Assembly (NCBI RefSeq): GCF_041242975.1
Contig: NZ_CP162488.1
Span: forward strand, 1,974,001 to 2,038,000
From: Xanthomonas sp. DAR 35659
GTDB lineage: Bacteria; Pseudomonadota; Gammaproteobacteria; Xanthomonadales; Xanthomonadaceae
Reading direction: 5' to 3'
Length of the DNA stretch: 64,000 nt
The notes under the pieces are model-generated. The model was given only the letters and a program-made list of their open reading frames with translations, had not been told where the DNA came from and did no database searches. Below, in pieces: positions 19,537 through 29,475 of this stretch. How positions within the stretch are numbered: position 1 is the first letter of the stretch; each line of letters begins with the position of its first letter. Position numbers and translations under genes: made by a program.

Positions 19537-19992
19537 ATGCAACTCTATCTGTGGATCAAGTCCCTGCACCTGCTGTTCGTGGTCGCATGGATGGCGGCGG
19601 TGTTCTACCTGCCGCGGATCCTGGTCAACATCGCCGAGAGCACGGGACAGCCGCAGGTGCAGGAACGGCTGGCGCTGATGGGACGGCGCCTGTACCGCTT
19701 CGGCCACAGCATGTTCGGGCTGGCGCTGCTGCTGGGCCTGACGCTGTGGCTGGGCTACAAGGTGCTGCCGGACTTCCCGACCATGGTCGCGCCCGGCCAC
19801 AGCGGCTGGCTGCACGCCAAGCTCGGCCTGGTGGCGCTGATGCTGGCGTATTACGTGTTCACCGGACGCTGGCTCAAGCGCGTGGGGCAGGCGCAGGCGC
19901 TGCCGTCGTCGCGCGCGCTGCGCGTGTTCAACGAAGTGCCGGTGCTGGCGCTGCTGGTGGTGATCTGGTTGGTGTTGGCCAAGCCGTTTTGA
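19537..19992 (+). CDS. hemJ: HemJ-type protoporphyrinogen IX oxidase
   Basis: The 151-residue four-helix membrane protein matches the HemJ/UPF0093 family, which oxidises protoporphyrinogen IX in the haem pathway of bacteria lacking HemG and HemY. The first helix has the conserved His in LYLWIKSLHLLFVVAWMA and RM/RI-type segments follow; a second conserved His and Lys occur in GWLHAKLGLV. The gene ends at a GGGATTGGGGAGTC-type repeat. Confidence 0.85.
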   Translation: MQLYLWIKSLHLLFVVAWMAAVFYLPRILVNIAESTGQPQVQERLALMGRRLYRFGHSMFGLALLLGLTLWLGYKVLPDFPTMVAPGHSGWLHAKLGLVALMLAYYVFTGRWLKRVGQAQALPSSRALRVFNEVPVLALLVVIWLVLAKPF

Positions 19993-20059
19993 GCGGGGAT
20001 TGGGGAGTCGGGATTGGGGATTGGACATCCCCGCTTGCCTGCCTGCTTGTCGCAGCCTG

Positions 20060-20818
20060 TTAGGGACTCGCGCTGTCGAGGTGTTTGAGGGCGGTGCGGG
20101 CCTGGTCGATCCAGTGGCGTTGGTCGCGTTGGTAGTAGCGCGGGGCCACGCTTGAGCGTTTCAGGACCTCGTTGAACACGTCGCGCGCGCGTTGCGTCTG
20201 GCCGGCGCGCTGCAGCAGTTGCGCGTAGCGCACGCGGGCTTCCTCGCCGGGGTAGTCGTCGGCGAGCGCGGCGTATTCTTCCAGCGCCGCCTCGGTCTCG
20301 CCCACCGCCTCGGTGGCGCGGGCGTAGAGCAGGTGGCCGTCGTGCGAGTGGAACTGCGGGTTGGCGGCGATCAGCCGGTCCAGGGTGGCCTTGACCGCGG
20401 CCGGCTGGTCCAGGCCGAACTGCGCCTTGGCCAGGCCCAGCAGCAGCCCGGGATCGTCGCGGTGAATGCCGCGCAGGGCGCCTTCGAACACCTCGGCGGC
20501 CTGCGCGTACTCGCCCTTGTCCAGGTGCAGTTCGGCCAGTTGCCGGCGGTTGTCCGCGGTGTCGGCCAGCGCCAGCCGGGTGTCGGCGGCGCGCTTGTCC
20601 CGGTTCGGGTCGAGCGTGGCGCCGACCTTGCGCAGGTGGCGGCGCGCGCGCGGGTCGTTGCGCCATTCCGGCAGCAGCTCGGCGATGACGTAGATCAGGA
20701 TGCCCAGGTACGAAAACAGCAGCAGGATGAAGATCCAGTACAGCGGCCGCCCGCTGCGCACCACATGCACGCAGCAGGCCAGCTGCAGGGCCAGCGACAG
20801 CAGGACGATGGGGCTCAT
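20060..20818 (-). CDS. Membrane-anchored TPR protein
   Basis: The 252-residue product has two N-terminal hydrophobic helices (LLSLALQLACCVHVV and WIFILLLFSYLGILIYVIAE), resembling the PLDc_N membrane module. Four or five tetratricopeptide repeats follow from about residue 85 (ADNRRQLAELHLDKGEYAQA, PGLLLGLAKAQFGLDQP and later units). It is the last gene of the large minus-strand cluster, 20 nt after accA. The TPR part probably faces the cytoplasm or periplasm as a protein-binding scaffold; its partner is unknown. Confidence 0.75.
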   Translation of the reverse strand: MSPIVLLSLALQLACCVHVVRSGRPLYWIFILLLFSYLGILIYVIAELLPEWRNDPRARRHLRKVGATLDPNRDKRAADTRLALADTADNRRQLAELHLDKGEYAQAAEVFEGALRGIHRDDPGLLLGLAKAQFGLDQPAAVKATLDRLIAANPQFHSHDGHLLYARATEAVGETEAALEEYAALADDYPGEEARVRYAQLLQRAGQTQRARDVFNEVLKRSSVAPRYYQRDQRHWIDQARTALKHLDSASP

Positions 20819-20838
20819 GCGGCGCTTCCTTGTCGCGA

Positions 20839-21798
20839 TCAGGCCGCTTCGTACGCCCCGTAGCCGCGCAGGCGCTCGTAGCGCTTCTGCAGCAGTTGCG
20901 CGATCGGCAGCTTCTCCAGCGCGTCCAGTTCGTTGAGCAGCACCGCCTTCAGGCGCCTGGCCATCTGCGTGGGATTGCGGTGCGCGCCGCCGATCGGCTC
21001 GCGCACCACCTTGTCCACCAGGCCCAGCGCGGACAGGCGCTTGGCGGTCAGGCCAAGTTGCTCGGCGGCGTCCTTGGCCTTGGCCGCGTCCTTCCACAGG
21101 ATCGAGGCGCAGCCTTCCGGCGAGATCACCGAATAGGTGCCGTACTCGAGCATCAGGGTGCGGTCGCCGACGCCGATCGCCAGCGCGCCGCCGGAGCCGC
21201 CTTCGCCGATCACGGTGCAGATCACCGGCACCTTCAATTCGGCCATTTCCAGCAGGTTGCGGGCGATGGCCTCGCTCTGGCCGCGCTCCTCCGCGCCGAT
21301 TCCGGGGTAGGCGCCGGGGGTGTCGATGAAGGTCAGCAGCGGCAGCTTGAAGCGCTCGGCCAGCTTCATCAGCCGCAGCGCCTTGCGGTAGCCTTCCGGG
21401 CGCGGCATGCCGAAGTTGCGCGCGATCTTGCTCTTGGTGTCGCGGCCCTTCTGGTGGCCGATGATGACCACCGGACGCCCGTCGATGCGGCCCAGGCCGC
21501 CGACGATCGCCTTGTCGTCGGCGAACGCGCGGTCGCCGGCCAGTTCCTGGAACTCGTCGCAGAACACGTTGATGTAGTCCAGCGTGTACGGACGCTGCGG
21601 ATGCCGCGCCAGTTGCGAGATCTGCCACGAGGACAGGTCGCGGAAGATCTGCGCGGTCCGCACCCGCAGCTTGTCCTGCAGCGCCCGCACCTCGGCGTCG
21701 ACGTTGACCGCCGGGCCGGTGCTGGCATTGCGCAATTCCTGGATCTTGGCTTCCAGATCGGCGATGGGTTGCTCGAAGTCGAGGTAGTTCGGGTTCAT
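20839..21798 (-). CDS. accA: Acetyl-CoA carboxylase carboxyltransferase subunit alpha
   Basis: This 319-residue protein is full length for AccA, which with AccD transfers the carboxyl group from biotin to acetyl-CoA to make malonyl-CoA. Visible family segments are [39 protein letters not shown] and [13 protein letters not shown]. The last two form the crotonase-fold oxyanion region. In many proteobacteria accA directly follows dnaE. Here a lipoprotein gene lies between them. Confidence 0.98.
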   Translation of the reverse strand: MNPNYLDFEQPIADLEAKIQELRNASTGPAVNVDAEVRALQDKLRVRTAQIFRDLSSWQISQLARHPQRPYTLDYINVFCDEFQELAGDRAFADDKAIVGGLGRIDGRPVVIIGHQKGRDTKSKIARNFGMPRPEGYRKALRLMKLAERFKLPLLTFIDTPGAYPGIGAEERGQSEAIARNLLEMAELKVPVICTVIGEGGSGGALAIGVGDRTLMLEYGTYSVISPEGCASILWKDAAKAKDAAEQLGLTAKRLSALGLVDKVVREPIGGAHRNPTQMARRLKAVLLNELDALEKLPIAQLLQKRYERLRGYGAYEAA

Positions 21799-21982
21799 GG
21801 AGCGCCATGGTGAACGACAGGACGGGAAGTGTAGCCGAACCGGCTCGGCGCACCCGTACGCCGCAGTGCGGTCGGCGTCGGGACGGGCGGGGCCGCTCGG
21901 CCTGCCGCCGCCGGGCGCGGCGCGGTGGCGGGCGGGCGCGGCGTCGTTGCGCCGTGCGCGGCGACGGGGCCGGCGGGCAGGA

Positions 21983-22864
21983 TCAGGGCAGGATCAGCAC
22001 GCTTCTGGAAAGGATGTCGTTGTACTGCTGCATGAAGCGGTTCACGGCCTCGTTCTCTGCGACGCTGTTCTTTATGGCCAGGCCGGCGGTGCCCTTGCTA
22101 TAGGCCATGGTCGCGTCGAACTCGGCCTTGTGCATGGCCTTCACGTCGGCCGCGCTGCGTGCGCGCAGGTGCGCGGCGTAGGCATCGCGCATCCCCGCCG
22201 CATGCGCCTCGTAGCGCGGCGGCAGCGGCGGCAGGGTGGACGGGGCGGGCTGCACCTGGGGCGGTGCGGCGGCGTCCTGGTGTTGCGGCATGTCCGTGTC
22301 CGCGCTCGCCTCCACCGGCTCCTCGTAGGCGGCGAACTCGCGCACGGTGAACAGCTTGTCGCTGATCCGTCCATGGCGATCCGCCGGGCCGCCGCCGGTA
22401 TAGACCCGCTGCTCGTCGGGGAACGGCTCGCGCAGGTCGAAGGTCCAGGTGCGATCGATGAACAACCCCTCCACGCGATCGAAATTGCCTTCGTAGGTCC
22501 TGCCGTCCACCACGATGCGCTTGGGAATCATGCCGAAGTGCTTGAGCTGGGACGCGTCGGTCGTATAGATCTCGCGCACCAGCACGTAGGGCGACAGCGT
22601 CGGGTTGATCAGCGTGCCCTTCTTCGCGCCCAGCGCGACGAAACGCACTTCGCCGAGCCGCTCGCTGCGCAGGCGATGTTCGCCCTGCGCCAGTTCCACC
22701 GGCACCGCGCTGTCGGCGGGGACGTCGTAGCGCGTGTCGTCGATGTACACCTGCAGCGGCGCATCGGTCGGATTGTCGATCTGGAAGCGGTGCGTGGTGG
22801 TGGTGCCGATGCCGTTGCAGGCGCTCAGGCACAGCAGGGCGAGGGCCAGCAGCGCGTGTTTCAT
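21983..22864 (-). CDS. Lipoprotein of unknown function between dnaE and accA
   Basis: The 293-residue product has a lipobox (LALLCLSAC, Cys16). Residues 20-80 look like an immunoglobulin-like beta domain ([22 protein letters not shown]), a Pro/Gln-rich linker lies near 185-205, and the C-terminal part is helical. Conserved aromatic and acidic segments such as [20 protein letters not shown] suggest a folded domain, but I recognise no family. It lies 53 nt after dnaE and is probably co-transcribed. Confidence 0.7.
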   Translation of the reverse strand: MKHALLALALLCLSACNGIGTTTTHRFQIDNPTDAPLQVYIDDTRYDVPADSAVPVELAQGEHRLRSERLGEVRFVALGAKKGTLINPTLSPYVLVREIYTTDASQLKHFGMIPKRIVVDGRTYEGNFDRVEGLFIDRTWTFDLREPFPDEQRVYTGGGPADRHGRISDKLFTVREFAAYEEPVEASADTDMPQHQDAAAPPQVQPAPSTLPPLPPRYEAHAAGMRDAYAAHLRARSAADVKAMHKAEFDATMAYSKGTAGLAIKNSVAENEAVNRFMQQYNDILSRSVLILP

Positions 22865-22917
22865 GGTCAGTCCTTCGAAGATCGCGTCCATTGCTGCGCG
22901 GATGCCGCGCAGTGGGC

Positions 22918-25900
22918 TCAGGTGGCCCAGGGCGGATTGTACTTGACCTTCACCGCGCGCACGCCGGGGTCGGCACGCAGCGTATCCAGCAATTGCGGGT
23001 CCACCCGCACCGCATGGCCGCCGTTGAGATCGAGCATGCCGGCCACCGCGCCGTGTTCGGATTGCAGCAGCAGATCCAGGCGCAGCGGCGTCTTGCCGGG
23101 GCGGTGGCGCGCCAGCAGCGCGTCGATGCGTGGCCAGGTGCTGCGCTGGCGCAGGTCCAGGCGAAGCGACAGGCGTTGCGCGTGGTGGGTGCAGATCTGC
23201 TCGTAGTCCCAGCACTGGCGGATGCGCATCGCGTAGCCGCCGTTGAACTCGTCCTCGCGCACGCCGCCCTTGACGATCAGGATGCGGTCGCGGGTCAGCA
23301 GGTGGCCGAACTCGGCGATGGCGTCGGTGAACGCGCTGCACTCGATGCGGCCGCGGCCGTCCTCCAGTTGCACGAACACCTGGCTGTCGCCCTTGCGACG
23401 CACGCCGACCACCTGACCGGCGAGGATCGCGCTGACCTCCGGGCGCCAGGCGCGCTTCTCGCCGTCGCCGCCGCCACCGCGGCCGCCGCCGGATTGCGCG
23501 CAGATCTTCTCCAGCGCACTCAGGTCGCAGCCGACCAGTTCGCGCACTTCCTCGCGGTACGGGTCGAACGGATGGCCGCTGAGGTAGAAGCCCAGCGTCT
23601 CGCGCTCGCCGGCCAGCAACTGGCCCAGCGGCCATTCCTTGCTCTCCGGCAGGTCCAGGCGCAGCGCCGGGGCGCTGGTGTCGGCACCGCCGAACAGCGA
23701 GTTCTGCCCGGAGGCACGCTCGCGCGCCATCTGCTCGGTGGCCTTCATCACCTCCGGCAACTGCAGCATCAACGTGGCGCGGTTGCTGCCCAGCCCGTCC
23801 ATCGCGCCGGCGTTGATCATCGCTTCCAGCGTGCGCTTGTTGAGCTTGGCCGATTCGACGCGGGTGCAGAAATCCAGCAGCGAGGCGTATTCGCCGCCGC
23901 GCTCGCGCTCGGCCACGATTGCCTCGCAGGCGCCGCGGCCCACGCCCTTGATCGCGCCCAGGCCGTACTGGATGGTGTCCGGGGTGGCCGCCTCGAACAT
24001 GTAGGCCGAGGCGTTGATGCGCGGCGGCAGCACGGTCAGGCCGAGGTTGCGCACCTCGTCGAGGAAGCCGACCACCTTGTCGGTGTTGTCCATGTCCGAG
24101 GACAGCGTGGCCGCCATGAACTCGGCCGGGTAGTGGCGTTTCAGCCACGCGGTCTGGTAGCTGACCAGGGCATAGGCGGCGGCGTGCGACTTGTTGAAGC
24201 CGTAGCCGGCGAACTTCTCCATCAGGTCGAAGATTTCGTCGGCCTTGGCCTCGCCGACGCCGCCCTTGGCCGCGCCCTCGCGGAAGATCTCGCGGTGCTT
24301 GGCCATTTCCGCCGGCACCTTCTTGCCCATCGCGCGGCGCAGCAGGTCGGCGCCGCCCAGCGAGTAGCCGCCGACGATCTGCGCCATCTGCATCACCTGC
24401 TCCTGGTACACCATGATGCCGTAGGTGTCCTGCAGGATCGCTTCGGTGCGCGGATCGGGATAGACGATCTCCTGCTGCCCGTGCTTGCGCGCGTTGAAGT
24501 CGGGGATCAGGTCCATCGGGCCGGGGCGGTACAGCGACACCAGCGCGATCAGGTCCTCGAAGCGGTCGGGGCGGGCGTCCTTCAGCAGCCGGCGCATGCC
24601 CGAGGATTCGAACTGGAACACCGCGCCGGTGTTGCCCGAGGCGAAGATGCCCTTGTAGGTGGGCGCATCGTCGAGCGGGATCGCGGCGATCTCCACCGGC
24701 GGGATGCCGGCGCGCGCGTGGCGCACGTTGATCGCCTTCACCGCCCAGTCGATGATGGTCAGGGTGCGCAGGCCGAGGAAGTCGAACTTGACCAGGCCGA
24801 CCTGCTCGACGTCGTCCTTGTCGAACTGGGTGACCGGGTTCTTGCCGAAATTGTCGACGTCGTGTTCGGCGAACAGCGGGCAGAAGTCGGACAGCGGCGT
24901 CGGCGCGATCACCACGCCGCCGGCGTGCTTGCCGGCGTTGCGGGTCAGGTCCTCGAGCTGCCGCGCCAGGTCCATCAGGTCGCGGACGTCGTCCTCGCTC
25001 TGGTAGCGCTGGATCAGCTCCGGCGAGGCCATCTCGCTGTCCTTGCCTTCGCCCATCGCGTCCTTCAGCGTGATGCCGAGGATGTTGGGGATCAGCTTGG
25101 CGACGCCGTCGACCAGGCCGTACGGGAAGCCGAGCACGCGGCCGCAGTCGCGCACCACCGCCTTGGCCGCCATGGTGCCGTAGGTGATGATCTGGCTGAC
25201 CCGGTCGCGCCCGTACTTGCGCGCGACGTAGTCGATCACCTCGTCGCGGCGATCCATGCAGAAGTCGATGTCGAAGTCGGGCATCGACACGCGTTCCGGG
25301 TTGAGGAAGCGCTCGAACAGCAGGTTGTACGGCAGCGGGTCCAGGTCGGTGATCTGCAGCGCCCAGGCCACCAGCGAGCCGGCGCCGGAGCCGCGGCCCG
25401 GGCCGATCGGGATGCCCTGGTTCTTGCCCCACTGGATGAAGTCGGCCACGATCAGGAAGTAGCCGGGGAAGCCCATCTTGATGATGGTGTCCAGCTCGAA
25501 CTCGAGCCGGTCCACGTAGTCCTGGCGGGTCTTGCCGGGCGCCAGCGGGTTCTTCTCCAGGCGCGCGGCCAGGCCGTCGCGCGACTGGCTGCGGATCCAG
25601 CTGTCCAGCGTCTCGTCGTCGGGCACCGGGTAGGCGGGCAGGAAGTAGGTGCCCAGCTGCATCTCGATGTTGCAGCGTTGCGCCAGCGCCAGGGTGTTGT
25701 CGATCGCGTCGGGGATGTCGGCGAACAGCGCGGCCATTTCCTCGGCCGACTTCAGGTATTGCTGGTCGCTGTACTCGCGCGGGCGCTTGGGATCGTCGAG
25801 CACGCGACCGGAGGAGATGCACACGCGCGCCTCGTGCGCGGCGAAGTCGCTGGCGTACAGGAAGCGCACGTCGTTGCTGGCGACCACCGGCAGGCCGCGC

Positions 25901-26508
25901 ATGCCCGCGGCGTGCAGCGCGAACTGGTTGAACGCCTCCTCACCGTCGCGGCCGGTGCGGGTTAGTTCCAGGTGCAAGCCGTCGCCGAAGATGCGCTGCC
26001 AGTCGGCCAGTTGCTGCTCGGCCAGGTCGTGCTGGCCCTCGGCGGCCAGGCGTCCGGCCAGGCTCTCGCGCCCGGCCAGGGCGAACAGGTTGTCGCTGCC
26101 GGTCTGCAGCCATTCCGGGCGGATCGCCACGCCGCCCTCGTTGCGGTGGCCTTCCAGCCAGGCGCGGGTCAGCAGCCGCGACAGGCTTAGGTAGCCGTCG
26201 CGGTTGCGGCACAGCACGGTCAGCCGCCACGGCGCCTGGGCGCCGTCGCTGATCACCAGGTCGGCGCCGGCGATCGGCTTGATGCCCACGCCCTCGGCGG
26301 CCTTGTAGAACTTGACCAGCGCGAACAGGTTGTTCAGGTCGGTGACCGCGAGCGCGGGCAGCTCCAGCTCGACCGCGCGGCTGAGCAGGTTGGCCTGCTT
26401 GGCTTTCTTCGGGTCGGCCTGATCCGGTTTCTCGGGCACACGGATGGTCGAATCCGCCAGCGAGAACTCGGTGTGGACGTGCAGATGGGCGAAGCGGGAA
26501 GTGGACAT
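22918..26508 (-). CDS. dnaE: DNA polymerase III subunit alpha
   Basis: The 1196-residue replicative polymerase is slightly longer than the E. coli protein (1160). It has the N-terminal PHP domain (FAHLHVHTEFSLADSTIRV), the catalytic palm with PDFDIDFCMDRRDEVIDYV carrying two of the three catalytic Asp residues, and the thumb and fingers (KSHAAAYALVSYQTAWLKRHYP). A Gly-rich insert (GGGRGGGGDGE) near residue 1000 precedes the OB-fold and C-terminal tau-binding region. It lies in the lpxD-accA cluster, with an inverted-repeat module between it and rnhB. Confidence 0.98.
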   Translation of the reverse strand: MSTSRFAHLHVHTEFSLADSTIRVPEKPDQADPKKAKQANLLSRAVELELPALAVTDLNNLFALVKFYKAAEGVGIKPIAGADLVISDGAQAPWRLTVLCRNRDGYLSLSRLLTRAWLEGHRNEGGVAIRPEWLQTGSDNLFALAGRESLAGRLAAEGQHDLAEQQLADWQRIFGDGLHLELTRTGRDGEEAFNQFALHAAGMRGLPVVASNDVRFLYASDFAAHEARVCISSGRVLDDPKRPREYSDQQYLKSAEEMAALFADIPDAIDNTLALAQRCNIEMQLGTYFLPAYPVPDDETLDSWIRSQSRDGLAARLEKNPLAPGKTRQDYVDRLEFELDTIIKMGFPGYFLIVADFIQWGKNQGIPIGPGRGSGAGSLVAWALQITDLDPLPYNLLFERFLNPERVSMPDFDIDFCMDRRDEVIDYVARKYGRDRVSQIITYGTMAAKAVVRDCGRVLGFPYGLVDGVAKLIPNILGITLKDAMGEGKDSEMASPELIQRYQSEDDVRDLMDLARQLEDLTRNAGKHAGGVVIAPTPLSDFCPLFAEHDVDNFGKNPVTQFDKDDVEQVGLVKFDFLGLRTLTIIDWAVKAINVRHARAGIPPVEIAAIPLDDAPTYKGIFASGNTGAVFQFESSGMRRLLKDARPDRFEDLIALVSLYRPGPMDLIPDFNARKHGQQEIVYPDPRTEAILQDTYGIMVYQEQVMQMAQIVGGYSLGGADLLRRAMGKKVPAEMAKHREIFREGAAKGGVGEAKADEIFDLMEKFAGYGFNKSHAAAYALVSYQTAWLKRHYPAEFMAATLSSDMDNTDKVVGFLDEVRNLGLTVLPPRINASAYMFEAATPDTIQYGLGAIKGVGRGACEAIVAERERGGEYASLLDFCTRVESAKLNKRTLEAMINAGAMDGLGSNRATLMLQLPEVMKATEQMARERASGQNSLFGGADTSAPALRLDLPESKEWPLGQLLAGERETLGFYLSGHPFDPYREEVRELVGCDLSALEKICAQSGGGRGGGGDGEKRAWRPEVSAILAGQVVGVRRKGDSQVFVQLEDGRGRIECSAFTDAIAEFGHLLTRDRILIVKGGVREDEFNGGYAMRIRQCWDYEQICTHHAQRLSLRLDLRQRSTWPRIDALLARHRPGKTPLRLDLLLQSEHGAVAGMLDLNGGHAVRVDPQLLDTLRADPGVRAVKVKYNPPWAT

Positions 26509-26579
26509 GCGGAACCAGGACGATGCCCGGTCAGGTTAGCGGCGGGGGGCGGGGCGAACAAGGCTTGACAGCGAGGCGC

Positions 26580-26720
26580 GGGGATTCGGGAGTGGGGATC
26601 GGGGATGCATCGCGGTCTCACTGGGCGTTGAGTGTGCGTGCTCGGGGGCGCACCAGCTAAACGGCCTAAGCGAGTTGCAACGGCTCCAGCGAATCCCCCA
26701 TCCCGACTCCCGACTCCCGG
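26580..26720. repeat. Inverted GGGAAT/ATTCCC module at the rnhB-dnaE junction
   Basis: GGGATTCGGGAGTGGGGATC (26581-26600) faces GAATCCCCCATCCCGACTCC (26691-26710) plus another ACTCCCGG, about 90 nt apart. The right-hand arm is translated as the C-terminal residues of RnhB ([11 protein letters not shown]). The same module type recurs at 27283-27410, 28558-28660 and 38598-38745. Confidence 0.75.
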
Positions 26721-27361
26721 CCCGCCAGGGCCATCCGCACCGGCGCGAAGCTGCGTCGGTGCTGCGGGCAGGGGCCGTGCGCGGCCAGCGCTGCCAGGTG
26801 CGCCGGGGTGGCGTAGCCCTTGTGCAGGTCGAAGCCGTAGTGCGGGTGTTCGTCGTGCAGGCGCTGCATGATCCGGTCGCGGGTGACCTTGGCCACGATC
26901 GAGGCGGCCATGATCGCGCGGTCGCGGGCGTCGCCGCCGACCAGCGCCTCGGCGGCGCAGGGCAGGCCCTTGGGCACCCGGTTGCCGTCGATGCGGGCGA
27001 AGCCGGCCACGTGCGCCACGCCCTCGACCGCGCGGCGCATGCCCAGCATGGTCGCCTGGTAGATGTTCAGGCGGTCGATCTCCTCGGCCTCGATCAGCAC
27101 CACCTGCCAGGCCAGCGCGCGGTCGACGATGCGCGCGTACAGCGTCTCGCGCCGCGCCGCGGTCAGTTGCTTGGAATCGTCCAGCCCGTTGATGCGGGTG
27201 CGCGCCGGATCGAACACCACCGCCGCCACCGCCACCGGCCCGGCCAGCGGCCCGCGCCCGGCTTCGTCGACGCCGGCGTAGAGCCGGGAATCGGGAGTGG
27301 GGAATAGGGAATGGGACAAAAGCGACTGCTGCGGCGTCGGCGGGGAAAGGGAGCGCTTCAT
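26666..27361 (-). CDS. rnhB: Ribonuclease HII with repeat-derived ends
   Basis: RNase HII removes ribonucleotides and RNA primers from DNA. The catalytic core is complete: [16 protein letters not shown] near residue 28 with Asp and Glu ligands, the DSKQLT segment and [14 protein letters not shown] with later metal ligands. At 231 residues it is longer than E. coli RnhB (198). The ATG overlaps the lpxB stop as ATGA, which supports this start. Residues ~14-27 ([14 protein letters not shown]) and the tail after residue ~214 ([11 protein letters not shown]) are translations of GGGAAT-type repeats, not family sequence. Confidence 0.95.
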   Translation of the reverse strand: MKRSLSPPTPQQSLLSHSLFPTPDSRLYAGVDEAGRGPLAGPVAVAAVVFDPARTRINGLDDSKQLTAARRETLYARIVDRALAWQVVLIEAEEIDRLNIYQATMLGMRRAVEGVAHVAGFARIDGNRVPKGLPCAAEALVGGDARDRAIMAASIVAKVTRDRIMQRLHDEHPHYGFDLHKGYATPAHLAALAAHGPCPQHRRSFAPVRMALAGRESGVGMGDSLEPLQLA

Positions 27362-27410
27362 GCCGTTGCTCCTGACGATTCCCGATTCCCGATTCCCGAC
27401 TCCCGGCTCT
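27283..27410. repeat. Inverted GGGAAT/ATTCCC module across the lpxB stop and rnhB start
   Basis: CCGGGAATCGGGAGTGGGGA (27285-27304) continuing to GGGAATGGG faces ATTCCCGATTCCCGATTCCC (27379-27398) and ACTCCCGG. The overlapping ATGA of lpxB and rnhB lies between the arms. One arm encodes the N-terminus of RnhB and the other encodes the C-terminal [12 protein letters not shown] of LpxB. Confidence 0.8.
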
Positions 27411-28668
27411 CAAGCAATTCGAGCACCGCATCGGCCGCGCGTGCCGAGGCGTCCTGCCGCAGTAGCCGGTGCAGGCGTTCGTACTCCGGTTGCAGCGCGG
27501 CGACCGCCTCCGGATCGCGCAGCCAGTGCAGCAGCGCGGCGGCGAGGGCGTCCGGTGTGCACGCGTCCTGCATCAGTTCCGGCGCCAGGTCGCGGCCGGC
27601 GAGGATGTTGGGCAGGGCGTAGCGATCGACCTTGAGCAGTCCCAGCGCCTTGACGATGCGGTAGGTCAGCGGCGCGACCTTGTAGCCGACCACCATCGGC
27701 CGCTTCACCAGCATGGTCTCCAGCGTCGCGGTGCCGGAGGCCAGCAGCACCGCGTCGGCGGCGAGCAGCGCCGTGCGCGCCTGCCCGTCGAGCAGGTGCG
27801 AATACACCACCGGCAGCGCCGAGCGCGACAATTGCTCGGCGAGCAGCGCCTTGCAGGCGGGATTGGCTGCCGGCACCACCACGTGCGCGCCGGGAATCTG
27901 CTGCAGTACCTGCCAGGCGGCGGCGAAGAAGGTGTCGCCGAGCCGGCCGATCTCGCCCAGGCGGCTGCCCGGCAGCACCGCCAGCACGGTTGCGCCCGCC
28001 GGCAGGCCGAGTTCGGCGCGCGCCGCCGCGCGGTCGCCGTGCAGCGTGATCGCATCGGCCATCGGATGGCCGACGAAGCGCGCATCCACGCCGTGCCTGG
28101 CGTAGATCGGCGGCTCCATCGGGAACAGGCACAGCACGCGGTCGGCGCTGGCGCCGATCTTGGCTGCGCGCCGCTCGCGCCAGGCCCACACCGAGGGGCT
28201 CACGTAGTGCACGGTGCGGATGCCGCGCTGCTTGAGCCAGCGCTCCACGCCGAGATTGAAATCGGGCGCGTCGATGCCGACGAACACATCCGGCTGCCAG
28301 GCCAACAGGCGCTCGCGCAGGGTGCGGCGCAGCCTCAGCAGCCGCGGCAGATGCCGCAGCACTTCCAGCAGGCCCATCACCGCCAGTTCGCTGGCATCGA
28401 ACCAGGTCTGGCAGCCGGCGCTACGCATCGCATCGCCGCCGATGCCGGCGAACTCCGCCTCGGGATGACGCGCGCGCAGCGCCTCGATCAGCCCGGCACC
28501 GAGCTGGTCGCCGGACGCTTCGCCGGCGACCAGGGCGATGCGCAGCTTGGCTGCGCCGGGAATCGGGAGTTGGGAATGGGGAATGGTTGAAGCTAGAGCG
28601 GGGCTGCGGCCGAGCGTGGGATCGCTCTTGCCATTCCCCATTCCCGATTCTCCACTCCCGGCCTTCAT
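27358..28668 (-). CDS. lpxB: Lipid-A-disaccharide synthase with repeat-derived ends
   Basis: LpxB joins UDP-2,3-diacylglucosamine and lipid X to form the lipid A disaccharide on the inner membrane. The conserved core begins at [19 protein letters not shown] near residue 42 and continues with [32 protein letters not shown] and the donor-binding LPGSRLGEI. The product is 436 residues against about 382 in E. coli. The ATG overlaps the lpxA stop as ATGA, so the long N-terminus is probably translated. Residues ~5-38 ([10 protein letters not shown] and PHSQLPIPG) and the last ~16 residues come from GGGAAT-type repeats. Confidence 0.95.
   Translation of the reverse strand: MKAGSGESGMGNGKSDPTLGRSPALASTIPHSQLPIPGAAKLRIALVAGEASGDQLGAGLIEALRARHPEAEFAGIGGDAMRSAGCQTWFDASELAVMGLLEVLRHLPRLLRLRRTLRERLLAWQPDVFVGIDAPDFNLGVERWLKQRGIRTVHYVSPSVWAWRERRAAKIGASADRVLCLFPMEPPIYARHGVDARFVGHPMADAITLHGDRAAARAELGLPAGATVLAVLPGSRLGEIGRLGDTFFAAAWQVLQQIPGAHVVVPAANPACKALLAEQLSRSALPVVYSHLLDGQARTALLAADAVLLASGTATLETMLVKRPMVVGYKVAPLTYRIVKALGLLKVDRYALPNILAGRDLAPELMQDACTPDALAAALLHWLRDPEAVAALQPEYERLHRLLRQDASARAADAVLELLESRESGIGNRESSGATA
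28558..28660. repeat. Inverted GGGAAT/ATTCCC module inside the lpxB N-terminal coding region
   Basis: GGGAATCGGGAGTTGGGAAT (28558-28577) faces CATTCCCCATTCCCGATTCT (28631-28650) and ACTCCCGG across about 50 nt. It lies entirely within lpxB codons 3-37 and is read in frame without a stop. Confidence 0.8.
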
Positions 28669-29456
28669 CGCAACAACGGCCGCTCGCTGGCCTCGATGAA
28701 TTCAAGCATCGCGCGCACGTCCTCGCTGCTTTCGGCCAGCACCGCCAGTTGCTGCTTGGCTTCGGCCAGCGGCAGGCCGGCGACGTACAGGGCGCGGTAG
28801 GCGCGCTTGATCGCGGTCAGGCGCTCGGGGTCGAAACCGCGGCGCTTGAGGCCTTCGCTGTTGATGCCGCGCGGGCGTCCCAGCGAATTGCCGCCGACCA
28901 TGGTGAACGGCGGCACGTCGCCGTTGATCAGCGCGCCCATGCCGAGGAAGGCGTGATCGCCGATGCGGCAGAACTGGTGCGCGCCGGCGAAGCCGCTGAT
29001 GATGACGTGGTCGCCCACTTCCACGTGCCCGGCCAGGGTGGTGTTGTTGGAGAACACGCAGTGGTTGCCCACGATGCAGTCGTGGGCGACGTGGGTGTAG
29101 GCGAGGAACCAGTTGTCGCTGCCGACCCGGGTGATGCCGCCGCCGCTGCCGGTACCGCGGCTGACGGTAACGAACTCGCGGATCACGTTGCGGTCGCCGA
29201 TCACCAGTTCGGTGCGTTCGCCGGCGAACTTCTTGTCCTGCGGGTCGCCGCCGAGCGCGACGTGGCCGACCAGGCGGTTGTCGCGGCCGAGCCGGGTCGG
29301 GCCGACGATGCTGCAATGCGAGCCGATCTCGCAGCCTTCGCCGATCTCCACCTCGGCGCCGATCACGGTGAAGGCGCCGACGCGCACGTCGGCGGCCAGC
29401 GTCGCCGCCGGGTCGATGATGGCGGAAGGGTGGATCAGGGGGGCATTGGCGCTCAT
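28665..29456 (-). CDS. lpxA: UDP-N-acetylglucosamine acyltransferase
   Basis: This 263-residue left-handed beta-helix enzyme performs the first step of lipid A synthesis, O-acylation of UDP-GlcNAc by acyl-ACP. Hexapeptide repeats fill residues 1-190. The catalytic His lies in [14 protein letters not shown], and the C-terminal helical part ([26 protein letters not shown], split over ~40 residues) is typical. It lies 19 nt after fabZ and overlaps lpxB by 4 nt. Confidence 0.97.
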   Translation of the reverse strand: MSANAPLIHPSAIIDPAATLAADVRVGAFTVIGAEVEIGEGCEIGSHCSIVGPTRLGRDNRLVGHVALGGDPQDKKFAGERTELVIGDRNVIREFVTVSRGTGSGGGITRVGSDNWFLAYTHVAHDCIVGNHCVFSNNTTLAGHVEVGDHVIISGFAGAHQFCRIGDHAFLGMGALINGDVPPFTMVGGNSLGRPRGINSEGLKRRGFDPERLTAIKRAYRALYVAGLPLAEAKQQLAVLAESSEDVRAMLEFIEASERPLLR

Positions 29457-29475
29457 CGCAGGTCTCCTGCCTGGG

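Noticed and set aside
22891..25965. 1024-codon plus-strand open frame opposite dnaE
   Set aside because: It is antisense to intact dnaE motifs and is rich in His, Arg and Gln as expected from GC-biased complement reading.
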